From Shinella sp. XGS7 (GTDB lineage: Bacteria; Pseudomonadota; Gammaproteobacteria; Burkholderiales; Burkholderiaceae_C), in the NCBI RefSeq assembly GCF_020535565.1, contig NZ_CP084758.1, positions 2,865,001 through 2,929,000 of the forward strand: a stretch of 64,000 bases of DNA, read 5' to 3'. The translations under genes and the position numbers were made by a program. This document shows positions 8,984-18,064 of this stretch, in pieces; within the stretch, counting starts at the first letter, position 1; the number at the start of each line of letters is the position of its first letter. The notes below the pieces were generated by a model. The model did not search any database. It was not told the origin of the DNA and saw nothing but the letters and a program-made list of their open reading frames with translations.

Positions 8984-10225
8984 ATGAAACTCAAGACTCT
9001 GGCCGGCGCCGCCGTCGGCGCCGCCGCCCTGATGCTGGGCATGGGCCCGCAGGGCCAGATCGGCTTCCCCCAGGCTCAGGCCCAGGAAAGCGTGCGCCCC
9101 GAGGTGGGCAAGCACCTGAAGGACGCCGCCGCCCTGATCAAGGCCGGCAAGCACAAGGAGGCCCTGGCCAAGCTGCGTGACGCCGAGGCCGTGGGTGGTC
9201 GCACCCCCGCCGAGAACAATGCCATCGAGGGCACGCGCTTCTCGGCCGCCATGGGCGCGAATGATCCCGACTCCATGGCCCGTGCCTTTGATGTGCTCAA
9301 GGGCCGCCTGGGTGCGCCCCAGCAGCTGCAGTACATGGAAGCCATTGCCGGCACCTATCTGCGCGCCAACAACGCACCCAAGGCCCTGGAATGGGCCAAC
9401 AAGTACTTCGCGGCCGGCGGCAGCAGCGCCACCATGAAGACCGTGCAGCAGCAGGCCCAGTTCAAGTCCGGCGACATGACCGCCGTGCTCAAGGACACGC
9501 TGGCCGAGGTGCAGGCCGAAGAGAAGGCCGGCAAGGCCCCCAGCCAGGACAAGCTGAACCTGCTGCTCTATGCGGCCCAGAAGAAGAACGACGCCGCCAC
9601 CGAGGCCCTGGCCACCGAGAAGCTGCTGAACTACTACCCCCGCAAGGAGCTGTGGGCGCAGATTCTGGGCGGCCTGCCGCAGAAGAAGGGCTTCTCGCCC
9701 CGCTTCAACCTGGACGTCTACCGCCTCAAGCTGGTCACCGGCAATATGAAGACGGCCGATGACTATATGGAGATGGCCCAGCTGGCCGCCCAGGCCGGTT
9801 TCCCGGCCGAAGGCAAGACCGTGGTGGAGCAGGGCCTGGCCGCCAACATCCTGGGCCAGGGCGCCGAGGGTGCACGCCACAAGCGTCTGCTGGACCTGAT
9901 GGTCAAGAAGATCGCCGAAGGCAAGGCTGGCTATGCCGAGGCTGAGAAGGCCGCCAACGACTCGAAGTCGGGCGACGAGCTGGTCAAGCTGGGCCTGGCT
10001 CAGGTCTTTGCAGGCGACAAGGCCGGTGGCCTGAAGCTGGTGGACGCCGGCATCACCAAGGCCAACTTCAAGCGCGCGGACGACGCCAAGTACTACCAGG
10101 GCCTGGCCCTGTTCACCGCGGGCGATGCCGCCAAGGCCCAGCAGGCCTGGCGTGGCGTCAAGGGCACCGACGGTTCCGGCGAGCTGGCTCGCCTGTGGGC
10201 CATCCACGCCCGTTCCAAGAAGTGA
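8984..10225 (+). CDS. Secreted alpha-helical repeat protein (TPR-like), function unknown
   Basis: 413 residues from the ATG at 8984, chosen because GAGGAG sits ten bases upstream; a GTG at 8966 would overlap that site. Residues 1-36 form a signal peptide (LAGAAVGAAALMLGMG, cut near AQAQES). The rest is Ala/Lys/Gly-rich helical repeats of TPR character (KAGKHKEALAKLRDAEAVGG near residues 51-70; YYQGLALFTAGDAAKAQQAW near the end). It follows tonB-exbB-exbD-exbD, so a periplasmic role near the TonB machinery is possible, but this is only position-based. A strong terminator follows. Confidence 0.8.
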   Translation: MKLKTLAGAAVGAAALMLGMGPQGQIGFPQAQAQESVRPEVGKHLKDAAALIKAGKHKEALAKLRDAEAVGGRTPAENNAIEGTRFSAAMGANDPDSMARAFDVLKGRLGAPQQLQYMEAIAGTYLRANNAPKALEWANKYFAAGGSSATMKTVQQQAQFKSGDMTAVLKDTLAEVQAEEKAGKAPSQDKLNLLLYAAQKKNDAATEALATEKLLNYYPRKELWAQILGGLPQKKGFSPRFNLDVYRLKLVTGNMKTADDYMEMAQLAAQAGFPAEGKTVVEQGLAANILGQGAEGARHKRLLDLMVKKIAEGKAGYAEAEKAANDSKSGDELVKLGLAQVFAGDKAGGLKLVDAGITKANFKRADDAKYYQGLALFTAGDAAKAQQAWRGVKGTDGSGELARLWAIHARSKK

Positions 10226-10257
10226 TCATGCAGCAGCCTGCGGGCTGCGCGTGAAAG

Positions 10258-10286
10258 CAAAAGGCCTCCCGCGGGAGGCCTTTTTC
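10258..10286 (+). terminator. Strong terminator after the TPR-like gene
   Basis: Perfect stem AAAGGCCTCCC/GGGAGGCCTTT followed by further Ts. The symmetrical A/T flanks let it serve the convergent minus-strand SDR gene (stop at 10305) as well. Confidence 0.92.
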
Positions 10287-10304
10287 ATTTGGCGAGCAAG
10301 GTGC

Positions 10305-11063
10305 TTACTTCGGCGCCAGACGGATCGCGCCGTCCAGGCGGATCACCTCGCCATTGAGCATGTCGTTGGTGACGATCTGGTGCACCAGCTTGGCATAGTC
10401 CTCGGGCTTGCCCAGGCGGGACGGGAAGGGCACGTTGGCGGCCAGCGCGTCCTGCACCTCCTGCGGCATGCCGAAGAGCATGGGCGTGCCGAAGATGCCG
10501 GGGGCGATGGTCATATTGCGGATGCCGTTGCGCGCCAGGTCGCGGGCGATGGGCAGGGTCATGCCCACCACGCCGCCCTTGGAGGCGGCATAGGCCGCCT
10601 GGCCGATCTGGCCGTCATAGGCCGCCACGGAGGCGGTGGAGATCAGCACGCCGCGCTCGCCGGTGGCCTCGGGCTCGTTCTTGCTCATGGCCTCGGCGGC
10701 CAGGCGGATCATATTGAAGCTGCCCACCAGATTGACGTTGATGACCTTGGCGAACAGGGCCAGCGCGTGGGCGCCGTCCTTGCCCACGGTCTTGGCGGCC
10801 GGCGCGATGCCGGCGCAGTTCACCAGACCCATCAGCTTGCCCAGCGAGACGGCCTTGGCCACCACGGCCTGGCCATCGGCCTCCTGGCTCACATCGGCCT
10901 TGACGAAGGCGCCGCCCAGCTCGGCCGCCAGGGCCTCGCCGCGCTCCACCTGCAGATCGGCGATCACCACCTTGGCGCCTTCGCGGGCCAGCATGCGGGC
11001 CGTGCCTTCGCCCAGGCCGGACGCGCCGCCGGTGACGATGAATACCTTGCCTGCGATCTCCAT
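10305..11063 (-). CDS. SDR dehydrogenase, 3-hydroxyacyl-CoA dehydrogenase type II (HSD10-like)
   Basis: Predicted NAD-dependent oxidation of 3-hydroxyacyl-CoA or 2-methyl-3-hydroxybutyryl-CoA, in beta-oxidation or isoleucine breakdown. 252 residues. Cofactor motif [10 protein letters not shown] (about 12-21), NCAGIAP, the catalytic Ser in [12 protein letters not shown] and YAASKGG (Tyr-x3-Lys). The run [18 protein letters not shown] and [10 protein letters not shown] are typical of the HSD10 group. AAGGAG precedes the ATG. The palindromic operator upstream resembles sites of branched-chain amino-acid/fatty-acid regulators, which fits the call. Substrate remains inferred. Confidence 0.88.
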   Translation of the reverse strand: MEIAGKVFIVTGGASGLGEGTARMLAREGAKVVIADLQVERGEALAAELGGAFVKADVSQEADGQAVVAKAVSLGKLMGLVNCAGIAPAAKTVGKDGAHALALFAKVINVNLVGSFNMIRLAAEAMSKNEPEATGERGVLISTASVAAYDGQIGQAAYAASKGGVVGMTLPIARDLARNGIRNMTIAPGIFGTPMLFGMPQEVQDALAANVPFPSRLGKPEDYAKLVHQIVTNDMLNGEVIRLDGAIRLAPK

Positions 11064-11091
11064 CGCTGTCTCCTTACTAGCTCTGTCTGAG

Positions 11092-11112
11092 TTACGTTGA
11101 CGTAAACGTCAA
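11092..11112 (-). promoter_or_regulatory. Overlapping palindromes, LiuR-like operator of the SDR gene
   Basis: Three ACGT units at six-base period (ACGTTG ACGTAA ACGTCA) make two overlapping palindromes: TTACGT-TG-ACGTAA (11092-11105) and TTGACGT-AA-ACGTCAA (11097-11112). On the minus strand the second supplies a TTGACG -35-like box. As far as I recall, operators of the MerR-family regulator LiuR (branched-chain amino-acid catabolism in proteobacteria) look like this. It lies 29-49 bases before the start codon. Confidence 0.6.
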
Positions 11113-11122
11113 TTGTGGCCCA

Positions 11123-11147
11123 AAGAAAAGGCCGCCGGAAGGCGGCC
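11123..11147 (-). terminator. Terminator of adk
   Basis: Read on the minus strand: GGCCGCC-TTCC-GGCGGCC followed by TTTTC. It lies 29 bases after the adk stop, before the SDR operator. Confidence 0.85.
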
Positions 11148-11175
11148 CATACGGGTTTTGCTGAGTGGCGTCGCC

Positions 11176-11844
<669 letters not shown>

Positions 11845-12009
11845 TCAAAAAGAAGGGCCCCGTCTCTCGCCGACGCCCTCGCAAACTGCGGGCGAGGATA
11901 GCATGGCGGGGCCTACGGCCGGCTGACGCCGGCCGCTGTTGTCACGCGGGTGTAACCCGGGGGTGAGAGCCTGGCATATGCCTACGCCCAGGCCCAGGCC
12001 CAGCCGGGA

Positions 12010-12762
12010 TCAGGGTTGGATCAGGGTGCGTACCCGGGCCAGATCCTCGGGCGTGTCCACGCCGGGGCCGGGCTTCTCGGCGCTCACATGCACGGCGATG
12101 CGCTCGCCATGCCAGAGCACGCGCAGCTGCTCCAGCGACTCGATCTGCTCCAGCGGGCTCACCGCCAGGCCGGGGAAACGGCGCAGAAAGCCGGCGTGAT
12201 AGGCATACAGACCCACATGGCGCAGTACCGCGCCGGGCTGGAAGCCCGGGGCGCTGGCCGGTGCGTCGCGCCACCAGGGAATGGGGGCGCGCGAGAAGTA
12301 CAGCGCCGTGCCGCGGGCATCCGCCACCAGCTTCACCACATTGGGGTTGGCGAACTCGGCGGCCTCGTCCAGCGCATGGCCCACGGTGGCCATCACGCAG
12401 TCCTCGCGCTGGCTCAGCAGGGCAGCGCAGGCATCGATCATGGTCGGGGCGATCAGGGGCTCGTCGCCCTGCACATTCACCACCAGCTCGCGGCCGTCCA
12501 GGCCCAGCTGTTCGCAGGCCTCGGCCAGGCGGTCGCTGCCCGAGACATGATCAGCCCGCGTCAGGAGCGCCCGCACGCCGTGGGCGGCACACGCGGCCTG
12601 CACCTCGGGCGCATCGGTCGCCACCACCACCTGACGCGCCTGCGAGAGCGCGGCGCGGCGGGCCACGCGCACGATCATGGGCAGGCCGTGGATATCGGCC
12701 AGGGGCTTGTCGGGCAGGCGGGTGGAGGCCAGGCGTGCCGGGATGATGACGCTGAAGCTCAT
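12010..12762 (-). CDS. kdsB: 3-deoxy-manno-octulosonate cytidylyltransferase
   Basis: Activates KDO as CMP-KDO for lipopolysaccharide inner core. 250 residues. N-terminal nucleotide-binding motif [13 protein letters not shown] (residues 9-21), VQGDEPLI near 94-101 for metal/CTP binding, and the [20 protein letters not shown] region near the C-terminus. Its ATG overlaps the stop of the Trm112-like gene by four bases, so translation is coupled. Together with lpxK it forms an envelope-biogenesis group. Confidence 0.97.
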   Translation of the reverse strand: MSFSVIIPARLASTRLPDKPLADIHGLPMIVRVARRAALSQARQVVVATDAPEVQAACAAHGVRALLTRADHVSGSDRLAEACEQLGLDGRELVVNVQGDEPLIAPTMIDACAALLSQREDCVMATVGHALDEAAEFANPNVVKLVADARGTALYFSRAPIPWWRDAPASAPGFQPGAVLRHVGLYAYHAGFLRRFPGLAVSPLEQIESLEQLRVLWHGERIAVHVSAEKPGPGVDTPEDLARVRTLIQP

Positions 12763-12971
12763 TCGCTGCGCAGTGGGACAGGGCTGCTCGGGCTGCCGGC
12801 GGGATCGATCACGCGGGCTTCGTTCTCCAGCATCACCGGGATGCCGTCGCGCACCGGGAAGGCCAGGCGGTCTGCATGGCAGATCAGCTCGGCTTCCTGG
12901 GCCTGGCGCTGCAGCTCCAGCGGGCCCTTGCAGATGGGGCAGACCAGCATTTCCAGCAGTCGGTTATCCAT
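12759..12971 (-). CDS. Trm112 family small zinc-ribbon-like protein
   Basis: 70 residues, starting [20 protein letters not shown]: CPxC-type knuckle at residues 11-14, the usual bacterial Trm112/UPF0434 N-terminus. The eukaryotic relative activates several methyltransferases; the bacterial role is not settled. It sits between lpxK and kdsB, a common arrangement in Betaproteobacteria, with a six-base gap to lpxK and a four-base overlap with kdsB. Confidence 0.93.
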   Translation of the reverse strand: MDNRLLEMLVCPICKGPLELQRQAQEAELICHADRLAFPVRDGIPVMLENEARVIDPAGSPSSPVPLRSE

Positions 12972-12977
12972 GATGGC

Positions 12978-14021
12978 TTACTTCTTCTTGTCGAGGCGCG
13001 GCAGCTGGGCCAGCAGCGCGCGCTCAAAGGATTCATCGGGCCTGAAGTCTAGCGCCACCACCCAGGCCTGGGTGGCGCCCAGGCGGGCCGGGTCCAGCTT
13101 GACCGCATCCTTTTCCGTGATCAGCAGCTCGGGCGTGTCGGCGGGCCAGGGCAGGGTGGCGAAGTCGTGGTGGTCGCTCAGCGCCAGCTCGCGGATCTGC
13201 AGGCCCTGCTCGCGCAGCATGCCGAAAAAGCGCTGCGGCTGGGCCAGGCCGGCGGCCGCCAGCAGCTCGCGCCCGCGCAGGGCCTGCAAAGCCTGCGGGC
13301 TGGCCGCCTGGCCCTGCCACCAGTCCTGCAGGCGCACGGCCCCGGCCAGGCGACGCCGGCCCAGATGGCCGGGCAGGGGCGTGCTGGGGGCGGGCGCGTT
13401 GTAGAGCACGATCTGGGGCTCGCTGGAGAGCGGGCGATTCTGGCGCAGCGGGCCGGCCGGCAGCAGGCGGCCATTGCCCAGGCCGCGTTCGTCAAAGACC
13501 AGCACGGAAAGTGCGCGCGGCAGGCGCCAGTGCTGCAGGCCGTCGTCGCTGATCAGCAGCTGAAGCCCAGGGTGGGCGGCCAGCAGGGCACGCGCGGCGG
13601 CCACGCGGTCGCGGCCCACGGCCACCGGAGCGCCGCTGCGCAGATGGATGAGCAGGGGTTCGTCCCCGGCCTCGCGCGCACGGCTTTCGCGCCGCACCAG
13701 ATGGACCGGGCCTGTCAGGCTTTCGTCGCGGCCATAGCCGCGCGAGACCACGCCGGCTGAGATGCCCTGCTCGCGCAGCAGCTGCAGCAGGGCCAGGGTG
13801 GTGGGCGTCTTGCCGGCGCCGCCCACGATCCAGTTGCCCACCACGATGACGGGCACGGGCAGGGGCTCGGTGCGGCGCCAGCCCCAGCGGTAGAGCGCGG
13901 CATGGGCGCGGCTGAGCAGGCCGTAGAGTGCACCCAGGGGCCGCAGCAGCTGGGCCAGCGCACCGCCCTCGCGCCAGGCGCGCTGCAGGCGCTCGGCCGG
14001 GGCGCTGCTGTCGGCGCTCAT
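12978..14021 (-). CDS. lpxK: Tetraacyldisaccharide 4'-kinase
   Basis: Adds the 4'-phosphate of lipid A at the inner membrane. 347 residues. The N-terminal membrane-associated helix is followed by the P-loop (GNWIVGGAGKTPTT, about 62-75); further conserved SRGYGRDES, DEPLLIH, LLISDDGLQHW and DHHDFATL. The start ATG overlaps the exbD stop by four bases. Essential in organisms with lipid A. Confidence 0.96.
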   Translation of the reverse strand: MSADSSAPAERLQRAWREGGALAQLLRPLGALYGLLSRAHAALYRWGWRRTEPLPVPVIVVGNWIVGGAGKTPTTLALLQLLREQGISAGVVSRGYGRDESLTGPVHLVRRESRAREAGDEPLLIHLRSGAPVAVGRDRVAAARALLAAHPGLQLLISDDGLQHWRLPRALSVLVFDERGLGNGRLLPAGPLRQNRPLSSEPQIVLYNAPAPSTPLPGHLGRRRLAGAVRLQDWWQGQAASPQALQALRGRELLAAAGLAQPQRFFGMLREQGLQIRELALSDHHDFATLPWPADTPELLITEKDAVKLDPARLGATQAWVVALDFRPDESFERALLAQLPRLDKKK

Positions 14022-14434
14022 CGGCCCTGGGTCTGGGCCGCGAAGGTCAGGCGCGAGAGCCCGGCGCGCCGCGCCGCATCCATCACATTGACCACCGACT
14101 GGTGGGCCGCGGCGGCGTCGGCCGAGACGATGACCATGGCCTCGGCATTGCCGCCCGAGGCCTGGCGCAGGGCCGCGGCCAGCAGCTCGGGCGCGCGCCC
14201 GTCCACCAGCTCGCGGTTGACCATATAGCGGCCATCGGCCGAGACAGCCACCAGCACCTCGCGCGGGCGGTCCTTCATGGCTTCCGCGTCGGCGCTGGGC
14301 AGGGTGACCTGCAGCTCGGTGAACTTGCTGTAGGTGGTAGACAGCATCAGGAAGATGAGCACCACCAGCAGCACATCGATGAAGGGGATGAGGTTGATCT
14401 CCGGTTCCTCATGGGGACGCTGGCGGAACTTCAT
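14018..14434 (-). CDS. ExbD/TolR family protein, second system
   Basis: 138 residues. EEPEINLIPFIDVLLVVLIF carries the conserved Asp in the single membrane helix (about 14-35), followed by a periplasmic domain. It pairs with the exbB-like gene upstream and is translationally coupled to lpxK downstream. In Betaproteobacteria this pair beside lpxK is a conserved locus, distinct from the tonB-linked pair; the partner (TonB or lipid A transport/stress) is not evident. Confidence 0.94.
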   Translation of the reverse strand: MKFRQRPHEEPEINLIPFIDVLLVVLIFLMLSTTYSKFTELQVTLPSADAEAMKDRPREVLVAVSADGRYMVNRELVDGRAPELLAAALRQASGGNAEAMVIVSADAAAAHQSVVNVMDAARRAGLSRLTFAAQTQGR

Positions 14435-14470
14435 CGCTGGAACCTCGCGAACGGTGAGCGGGGCCGCGCT

Positions 14471-15148
14471 TCAGCGCAGGCCGGTGCGCGAGGCCTGGGC
14501 CTGCGCCTGCATCTGGGCCTGGGCGGTGGCCTGCTGGGTGAAGCGCGTGAGGTGCGCCATGAAGCGCTCGCTGGCCTGCTCCATCTCCAGCACATAGGCT
14601 TCCACCCGGCCGCGGAAGTAGCGATAGCACATCAGTGAGGGGATGGCCACGATCAGGCCGAAGGCGGTGTTGTACAGGGCGATGGAGATGCCATGCGCCA
14701 GCTGGGTGGGGTTGCCGCCGGTGGGGCTCTGGCTGCCGAAGATCTCGATCATGCCCACCACCGTGCCCAGCAGGCCCAGCAGGGGCGCGGCCGTGGCAAT
14801 GGTGCCCAGGGTGTTGAGGTAGCGCTCCAGCTTGTGGATGGCGGCGCGGCCGGCCAGCTCGAAGGTCTGGCGCAGGCGGGCGTCGGGCAGGCGGGGCTCG
14901 GCGATCACGGCGCGCAGGCCGGCGGCCAGCACCTGGCCCAGCAGGGAGTTGTCGGCCAGCTTGTTCACCACCTCGGCGCTGGGCAGCTGCTGGTTGGTGA
15001 CCGAGATCACCTCGTCCAGCAGGGTGGGCGGGGCGATCTTGGCGCCGCGCAGGCTGGCGAAACGTTCGATGATCAGGGCCAGGGCCACCACGGAGCACAG
15101 CAGGAGCGGCCAGATCGGCCAGCCGGCCGCTTGTATGATCGAAAACAA
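14471..15148 (-). CDS. ExbB/TolQ family proton-channel protein, second system
   Basis: 225 residues, three membrane helices: residues 12-30 (PLLLCSVVALALII), about 120-145 (TIATAAPLLGLLGTVVGMIE) and about 158-180 (GFGLIVAIPSLMCY region). No signal peptide, unlike the tonB-linked ExbB. The start is TTG (no ATG nearby) with AAAGGGA upstream. The C-terminal tail is a Gln/Ala-rich repeat (QAQMQAQAQAS). First gene of the exbB-exbD-lpxK-Trm112-kdsB group. Confidence 0.94.
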   Translation of the reverse strand: MFSIIQAAGWPIWPLLLCSVVALALIIERFASLRGAKIAPPTLLDEVISVTNQQLPSAEVVNKLADNSLLGQVLAAGLRAVIAEPRLPDARLRQTFELAGRAAIHKLERYLNTLGTIATAAPLLGLLGTVVGMIEIFGSQSPTGGNPTQLAHGISIALYNTAFGLIVAIPSLMCYRYFRGRVEAYVLEMEQASERFMAHLTRFTQQATAQAQMQAQAQASRTGLR

Positions 15149-15505
15149 GGCGTCTATCCCTTTGGTCTGCGACGGCCCGCCAATGGCGGACGCGCCCGGT
15201 AAAGCTGCGCGCGATTATGGCCCCAAGCCGGGCCGCGGCGATCCGACTCGGGTCAGGTCTTGCCCGGGGCCGCTTCACAATCCACCGAGCCTGTGGATAA
15301 CTTTGTGGGCAAGCTGTTGCGGCCATGCCGCCGAGCCCGTGAAATCGGGCGCCGGCTTAGATTGCCTAGTTTTTAAGCAGGAAAAAGCTCTTGAAAAACA
15401 AGCGTTTATGCGCGTGTGACGTGACCGTGACGGGTCGAATAGGCCGCCAGGCCCCATCTGGCGCGGCTGTGGAGTTCTCGACCCGCGCCAATACTGGGTT
15501 TGCGC
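15149..15505. other. Divergent intergenic region between exbB and xseA
   Basis: 357 bases with promoters for both directions expected. Visible: a consensus DnaA box at 15292-15300 and an AT-richer patch at 15350-15415. I cannot place either promoter with confidence. No gene. Confidence 0.5.
15292..15300 (-). promoter_or_regulatory. Single consensus DnaA box
   Basis: TGTGGATAA is the exact reverse complement of TTATCCACA. No other boxes, dnaA, dnaN or gidA are nearby, so this is not an origin; it might tune transcription or be chance. Confidence 0.4.
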
Positions 15506-16810
15506 ATGGTTGAGCCCTGGAAAGCCGCATCGCCACGGGTGGTCTGGGGGGTGGCGGGTCTGTTGCGCGCTGTCTCGGATGCGCTCAATGCCCGCTTTGC
15601 CGTCTGCACCGTGCAGGGCGAGATCTCGGGCTTCACCCGCGCCGCCAGCGGCCACAGCTACTTCAGCCTCAAGGACGCCGAGGGCGAGGCCGGCCTGCTG
15701 CGCTGCGCCATGTTCAGGCGGGCTGGCGGCTATCTGGATTTCACGCCCGGCGACGGCCAGCTGGTGGAGCTGCGCGGGCGCCTGGCCCTGTACGAGCCGC
15801 GCGGCGAGCTGCAGTTCATCGTGGAAAGCATGCGCCGCGCCGGGGCCGGGGCGCTGTATGAGCAGTTCCTGCGCCTCAAGGCCAAGCTGGAGGCCGAGGG
15901 CCTGTTCGATGCCTCGGTGAAGCGGGCCTTGCCGCGCTTTCCGCGCCGCATCGGCGTGATCACCTCCACCGCCGGCGCGGCCCTGCACGATGTGCTGACC
16001 GCCCTGCGCCGCCGCGCGCCCCAGGTGGAGGTCGTGGTCTACCCCAGCCCCGTCCAGGGGCCCGAGGCGCCGCCGGCCCTGGTGCGCGCCCTGCACCTGG
16101 CCAATGCCCGCGCCGCCGAGGACGGGCTGGATCTGCTGCTGCTGTGCCGCGGCGGCGGCTCGCTGGAAGACCTCTGGGCCTTCAATGACGAGCGGGTGGT
16201 GCGGGCCGTGGCCGGCTCGGCCCTGCCCCTGGTCTGCGGTGTGGGCCATGAGACCGATATGACCCTGTGCGATCTGGCGGCCGATCTGCGCGCGCCCACG
16301 CCCACGGCCGCGGCCGAGCTGGCGGCGCCGGCCCGCGCGGTGGAGCTGGATCGGCTGGGGGCCCTGGCCCGCGCCCTGCAGCGCCGCATGGACCAGCGCC
16401 TGGACCAGGCCGCCCAGCGCCTGGACCGCGCCGGCCTGCTGCTGGCCCGGCCCAGCGTCGCCCTGGCCCAGCAGCGCCGCCGCCTGGCCCTGCTGGAGCA
16501 GCGCTGGGGTCAGGCCTTGCCACGGCGCGTGGAACGCCAGCAGCAGACGCTGGCTCAGCTGGCCCAGCGCCACCAGCGCGCCAGCGGGGCGCTGATCGCC
16601 CGGCAGGATCTGCTGTTGGCCGGCCTGCAGGCGCGGCTGCAGGCCCTGGACCCCAAGCGCGTGCTGGCGCGGGGCTATGCCTGGCTGGACGATGGCCAGG
16701 GCCGTGCGCTGGCCTCGGTGAGCCAGCTGCAGCCTGGACAGCAGGTCAATGCGGTGCTGGCGGATGGCGAGGCCAGCCTCGAGGTTCTCGGCACCCGCGT
16801 GGGGTCATAG
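15506..16810 (+). CDS. xseA: Exodeoxyribonuclease VII large subunit
   Basis: Degrades single-stranded DNA together with XseB. About 434 residues from ATG 15506 (a TTG six bases earlier is in frame; neither has a clear ribosome site). N-terminal OB fold ([20 protein letters not shown]), then the catalytic domain ([57 protein letters not shown]), and a Gln/Arg-rich coiled-coil part before the C-terminal [10 protein letters not shown]. xseB is not in the window. Confidence 0.95.
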   Translation: MVEPWKAASPRVVWGVAGLLRAVSDALNARFAVCTVQGEISGFTRAASGHSYFSLKDAEGEAGLLRCAMFRRAGGYLDFTPGDGQLVELRGRLALYEPRGELQFIVESMRRAGAGALYEQFLRLKAKLEAEGLFDASVKRALPRFPRRIGVITSTAGAALHDVLTALRRRAPQVEVVVYPSPVQGPEAPPALVRALHLANARAAEDGLDLLLLCRGGGSLEDLWAFNDERVVRAVAGSALPLVCGVGHETDMTLCDLAADLRAPTPTAAAELAAPARAVELDRLGALARALQRRMDQRLDQAAQRLDRAGLLLARPSVALAQQRRRLALLEQRWGQALPRRVERQQQTLAQLAQRHQRASGALIARQDLLLAGLQARLQALDPKRVLARGYAWLDDGQGRALASVSQLQPGQQVNAVLADGEASLEVLGTRVGS

Positions 16811-16820
16811 GCGAGCTGCC

Positions 16821-16826
16821 TACAAT
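16821..16826 (+). promoter_or_regulatory. Possible -10 of sodB
   Basis: TACAAT between xseA and sodB, 49 bases before the sodB ATG. No good -35 is visible, so support is weak. Confidence 0.3.
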
Positions 16827-16874
16827 GGCCGCCGGACCGAGATCATCCACCCAAACGATTCAAGAGGAGTTGAT

Positions 16875-17456
16875 ATGGAACATACCCTGCCGCCGCTGCC
16901 TTACGCCATCGATGCCCTGGCACCGCACTACAGCAAGGAAACGCTCGAGTTCCACCACGGCAAGCACCACAACGCCTATGTGGTGAACCTGAACAATCTG
17001 CAAAAGGGCACCGAGTTCGAGAGCAAGACCCTGGAGGAGATCGTCAAGACCTCCAGCGGCGGCATCTACAACAACGCCGCCCAGATCTGGAACCACACCT
17101 TCTTCTGGAACTGCATGAAGCCCAATGGCGGCGGCGCGCCCAGCGGCAAGCTGGCCGAGGCCATCAACGCCAAGTGGGGCAGCTACGAGGCCTTCAAGGA
17201 AGCCTTCGTCAAGAGCGCCGTGGGCAACTTCGGTTCCGGCTGGACCTGGCTGGTGAAGAAGGCCGACGGTTCGGTGGACATCGTCAACACCGGCGCCGCC
17301 GGCACCCCGCTGACCACCGCTGACACGGCCCTGCTGACCGTCGACGTGTGGGAACACTCCTACTACATCGACTACCGCAATCTGCGCCAGAAGTTTGTCG
17401 AGACCTTCCTGGGCAATCTGGTGAACTGGCAGTTCGCCGAAGCCAACTTCGGCTGA
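16875..17456 (+). CDS. sodB: Superoxide dismutase, Fe type
   Basis: Cytosolic; converts superoxide to peroxide and oxygen. 193 residues from ATG 16875, chosen for the AAGAGGAG just upstream and the family N-terminus [19 protein letters not shown]. Metal ligands lie in [20 protein letters not shown] and [13 protein letters not shown]. Fe type is suggested by GSGWTWLV and the overall match to SodB. A perfect terminator follows. Confidence 0.97.
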   Translation: MEHTLPPLPYAIDALAPHYSKETLEFHHGKHHNAYVVNLNNLQKGTEFESKTLEEIVKTSSGGIYNNAAQIWNHTFFWNCMKPNGGGAPSGKLAEAINAKWGSYEAFKEAFVKSAVGNFGSGWTWLVKKADGSVDIVNTGAAGTPLTTADTALLTVDVWEHSYYIDYRNLRQKFVETFLGNLVNWQFAEANFG

Positions 17457-17484
17457 TCGCTGCGCCCTGAGGGCCAGCAAGCAC

Positions 17485-17509
17485 AAGGCCGGCGTGAGCC
17501 GGCCTTTTT
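17485..17509 (+). terminator. Terminator of sodB
   Basis: AAGGCCGGC-GTGA-GCCGGCCTT then Ts. Confidence 0.92.
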
Positions 17510-17513
17510 CATG

Positions 17514-17563
17514 GGGCCGGCTTGTCGCCGGTCACATTTCACGGGGGGCCGGCTTGTCGCCGG
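17514..17563. repeat. Tandem hairpin repeat downstream of DUF192 gene
   Basis: GGGCCGGCTTGTCGCCGG occurs at 17514-17531 and again at 17546-17563, 32 bases apart. Each copy can fold (GCCGGC/GCCGGC-like arms around TTGTC). It lies just after the minus-strand DUF192 stop and next to the sodB terminator, so it may act as a 3' transcript end for the DUF192 gene. Confidence 0.6.
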
Positions 17564-17569
17564 CCCTTG

Positions 17570-18016
17570 TCATTTCCAGGGGCCGCCCTGCAGTCGGGCA
17601 CCCGCCTTGATGGCGCGCTTGGCGAACCAGCCCTGGTTCATCTCCAGCGCAAAGCGCACCGGCTCGGCCGAGCAGTGCGAGGCTTCGCTCATAGCCTGCA
17701 TATCGGCGATGTTGACGATGCTGCCGTCGTCGGCCACGAAGGCGATGGACAGGGGCAGCAGGGTGTTCTTCATCCAGAAGCACTGCACGCCCGGCTGCTC
17801 GAAGACGAAGAGCATGCCGGCATTCACGGGCATGCTCTTGCGGTGCATCAGGCCGGTGGCGCGCTGCTCCTGGGTCTCGGCCACTTCAGCCTGGATCAGG
17901 TGCATGCCGGCGCTGAGCTGGATGGCGGGCAGCTGCTGGGGGCCGCTCTGGGCGAGGGCCGAGGCGCTGAGCAGGGCGGCCAGGGTGGCCGAGATCAGTG
18001 TCTTGATATAGATCAT
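17570..18016 (-). CDS. DUF192 domain secreted protein
   Basis: 148 residues. Signal peptide at 1-22 (LISATLAALLSASALAQ), then the compact DUF192 fold: QEQRATGLMHR, MLFVFEQPGVQCFWMKNTLLPL, SIAFVADDGSIVNI and a C-terminal EMNQGWFAKRAIKAG. The family is common in bacteria and archaea and has no established biochemical function. Its start codon overlaps the FNR box of the divergent ccoI promoter. Confidence 0.93.
   Translation of the reverse strand: MIYIKTLISATLAALLSASALAQSGPQQLPAIQLSAGMHLIQAEVAETQEQRATGLMHRKSMPVNAGMLFVFEQPGVQCFWMKNTLLPLSIAFVADDGSIVNIADMQAMSEASHCSAEPVRFALEMNQGWFAKRAIKAGARLQGGPWK
18003..18016 (+). promoter_or_regulatory. FNR box for ccoI-ccoS
   Basis: TTGAT-ATAG-ATCAT, one mismatch to the FNR/ANR consensus TTGAT-N4-ATCAA. 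A -10 (TAGATT, 18039-18044) lies 32 bases away centre to centre, the spacing of a class II FNR-activated promoter. It covers the first codons of the divergent DUF192 gene. Confidence 0.75.
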
Positions 18017-18038
18017 GTCGCGGGATCGGGGTGGTCCC

Positions 18039-18044
18039 TAGATT
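18039..18044 (+). promoter_or_regulatory. -10 of the ccoI promoter
   Basis: TAGATT, placed by its distance from the FNR box at 18003-18016; transcription would start near 18051, about 14 bases before the ccoI ATG. Confidence 0.6.
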
Positions 18045-18064
18045 ATGGGCCGAGCAAGAAGCCC

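Noticed and set aside
11900-11936. Hairpin GCCGGC/GCCGGC between adk and kdsB as a terminator
   Set aside because: No T run follows on the minus strand.
15292-15300. Replication origin
   Set aside because: Only one DnaA box and none of the usual origin genes.
17522-18064. Upstream extension of the ccoI frame
   Set aside because: It would run through the divergent DUF192 gene and the FNR promoter; the family N-terminus begins near 18065.
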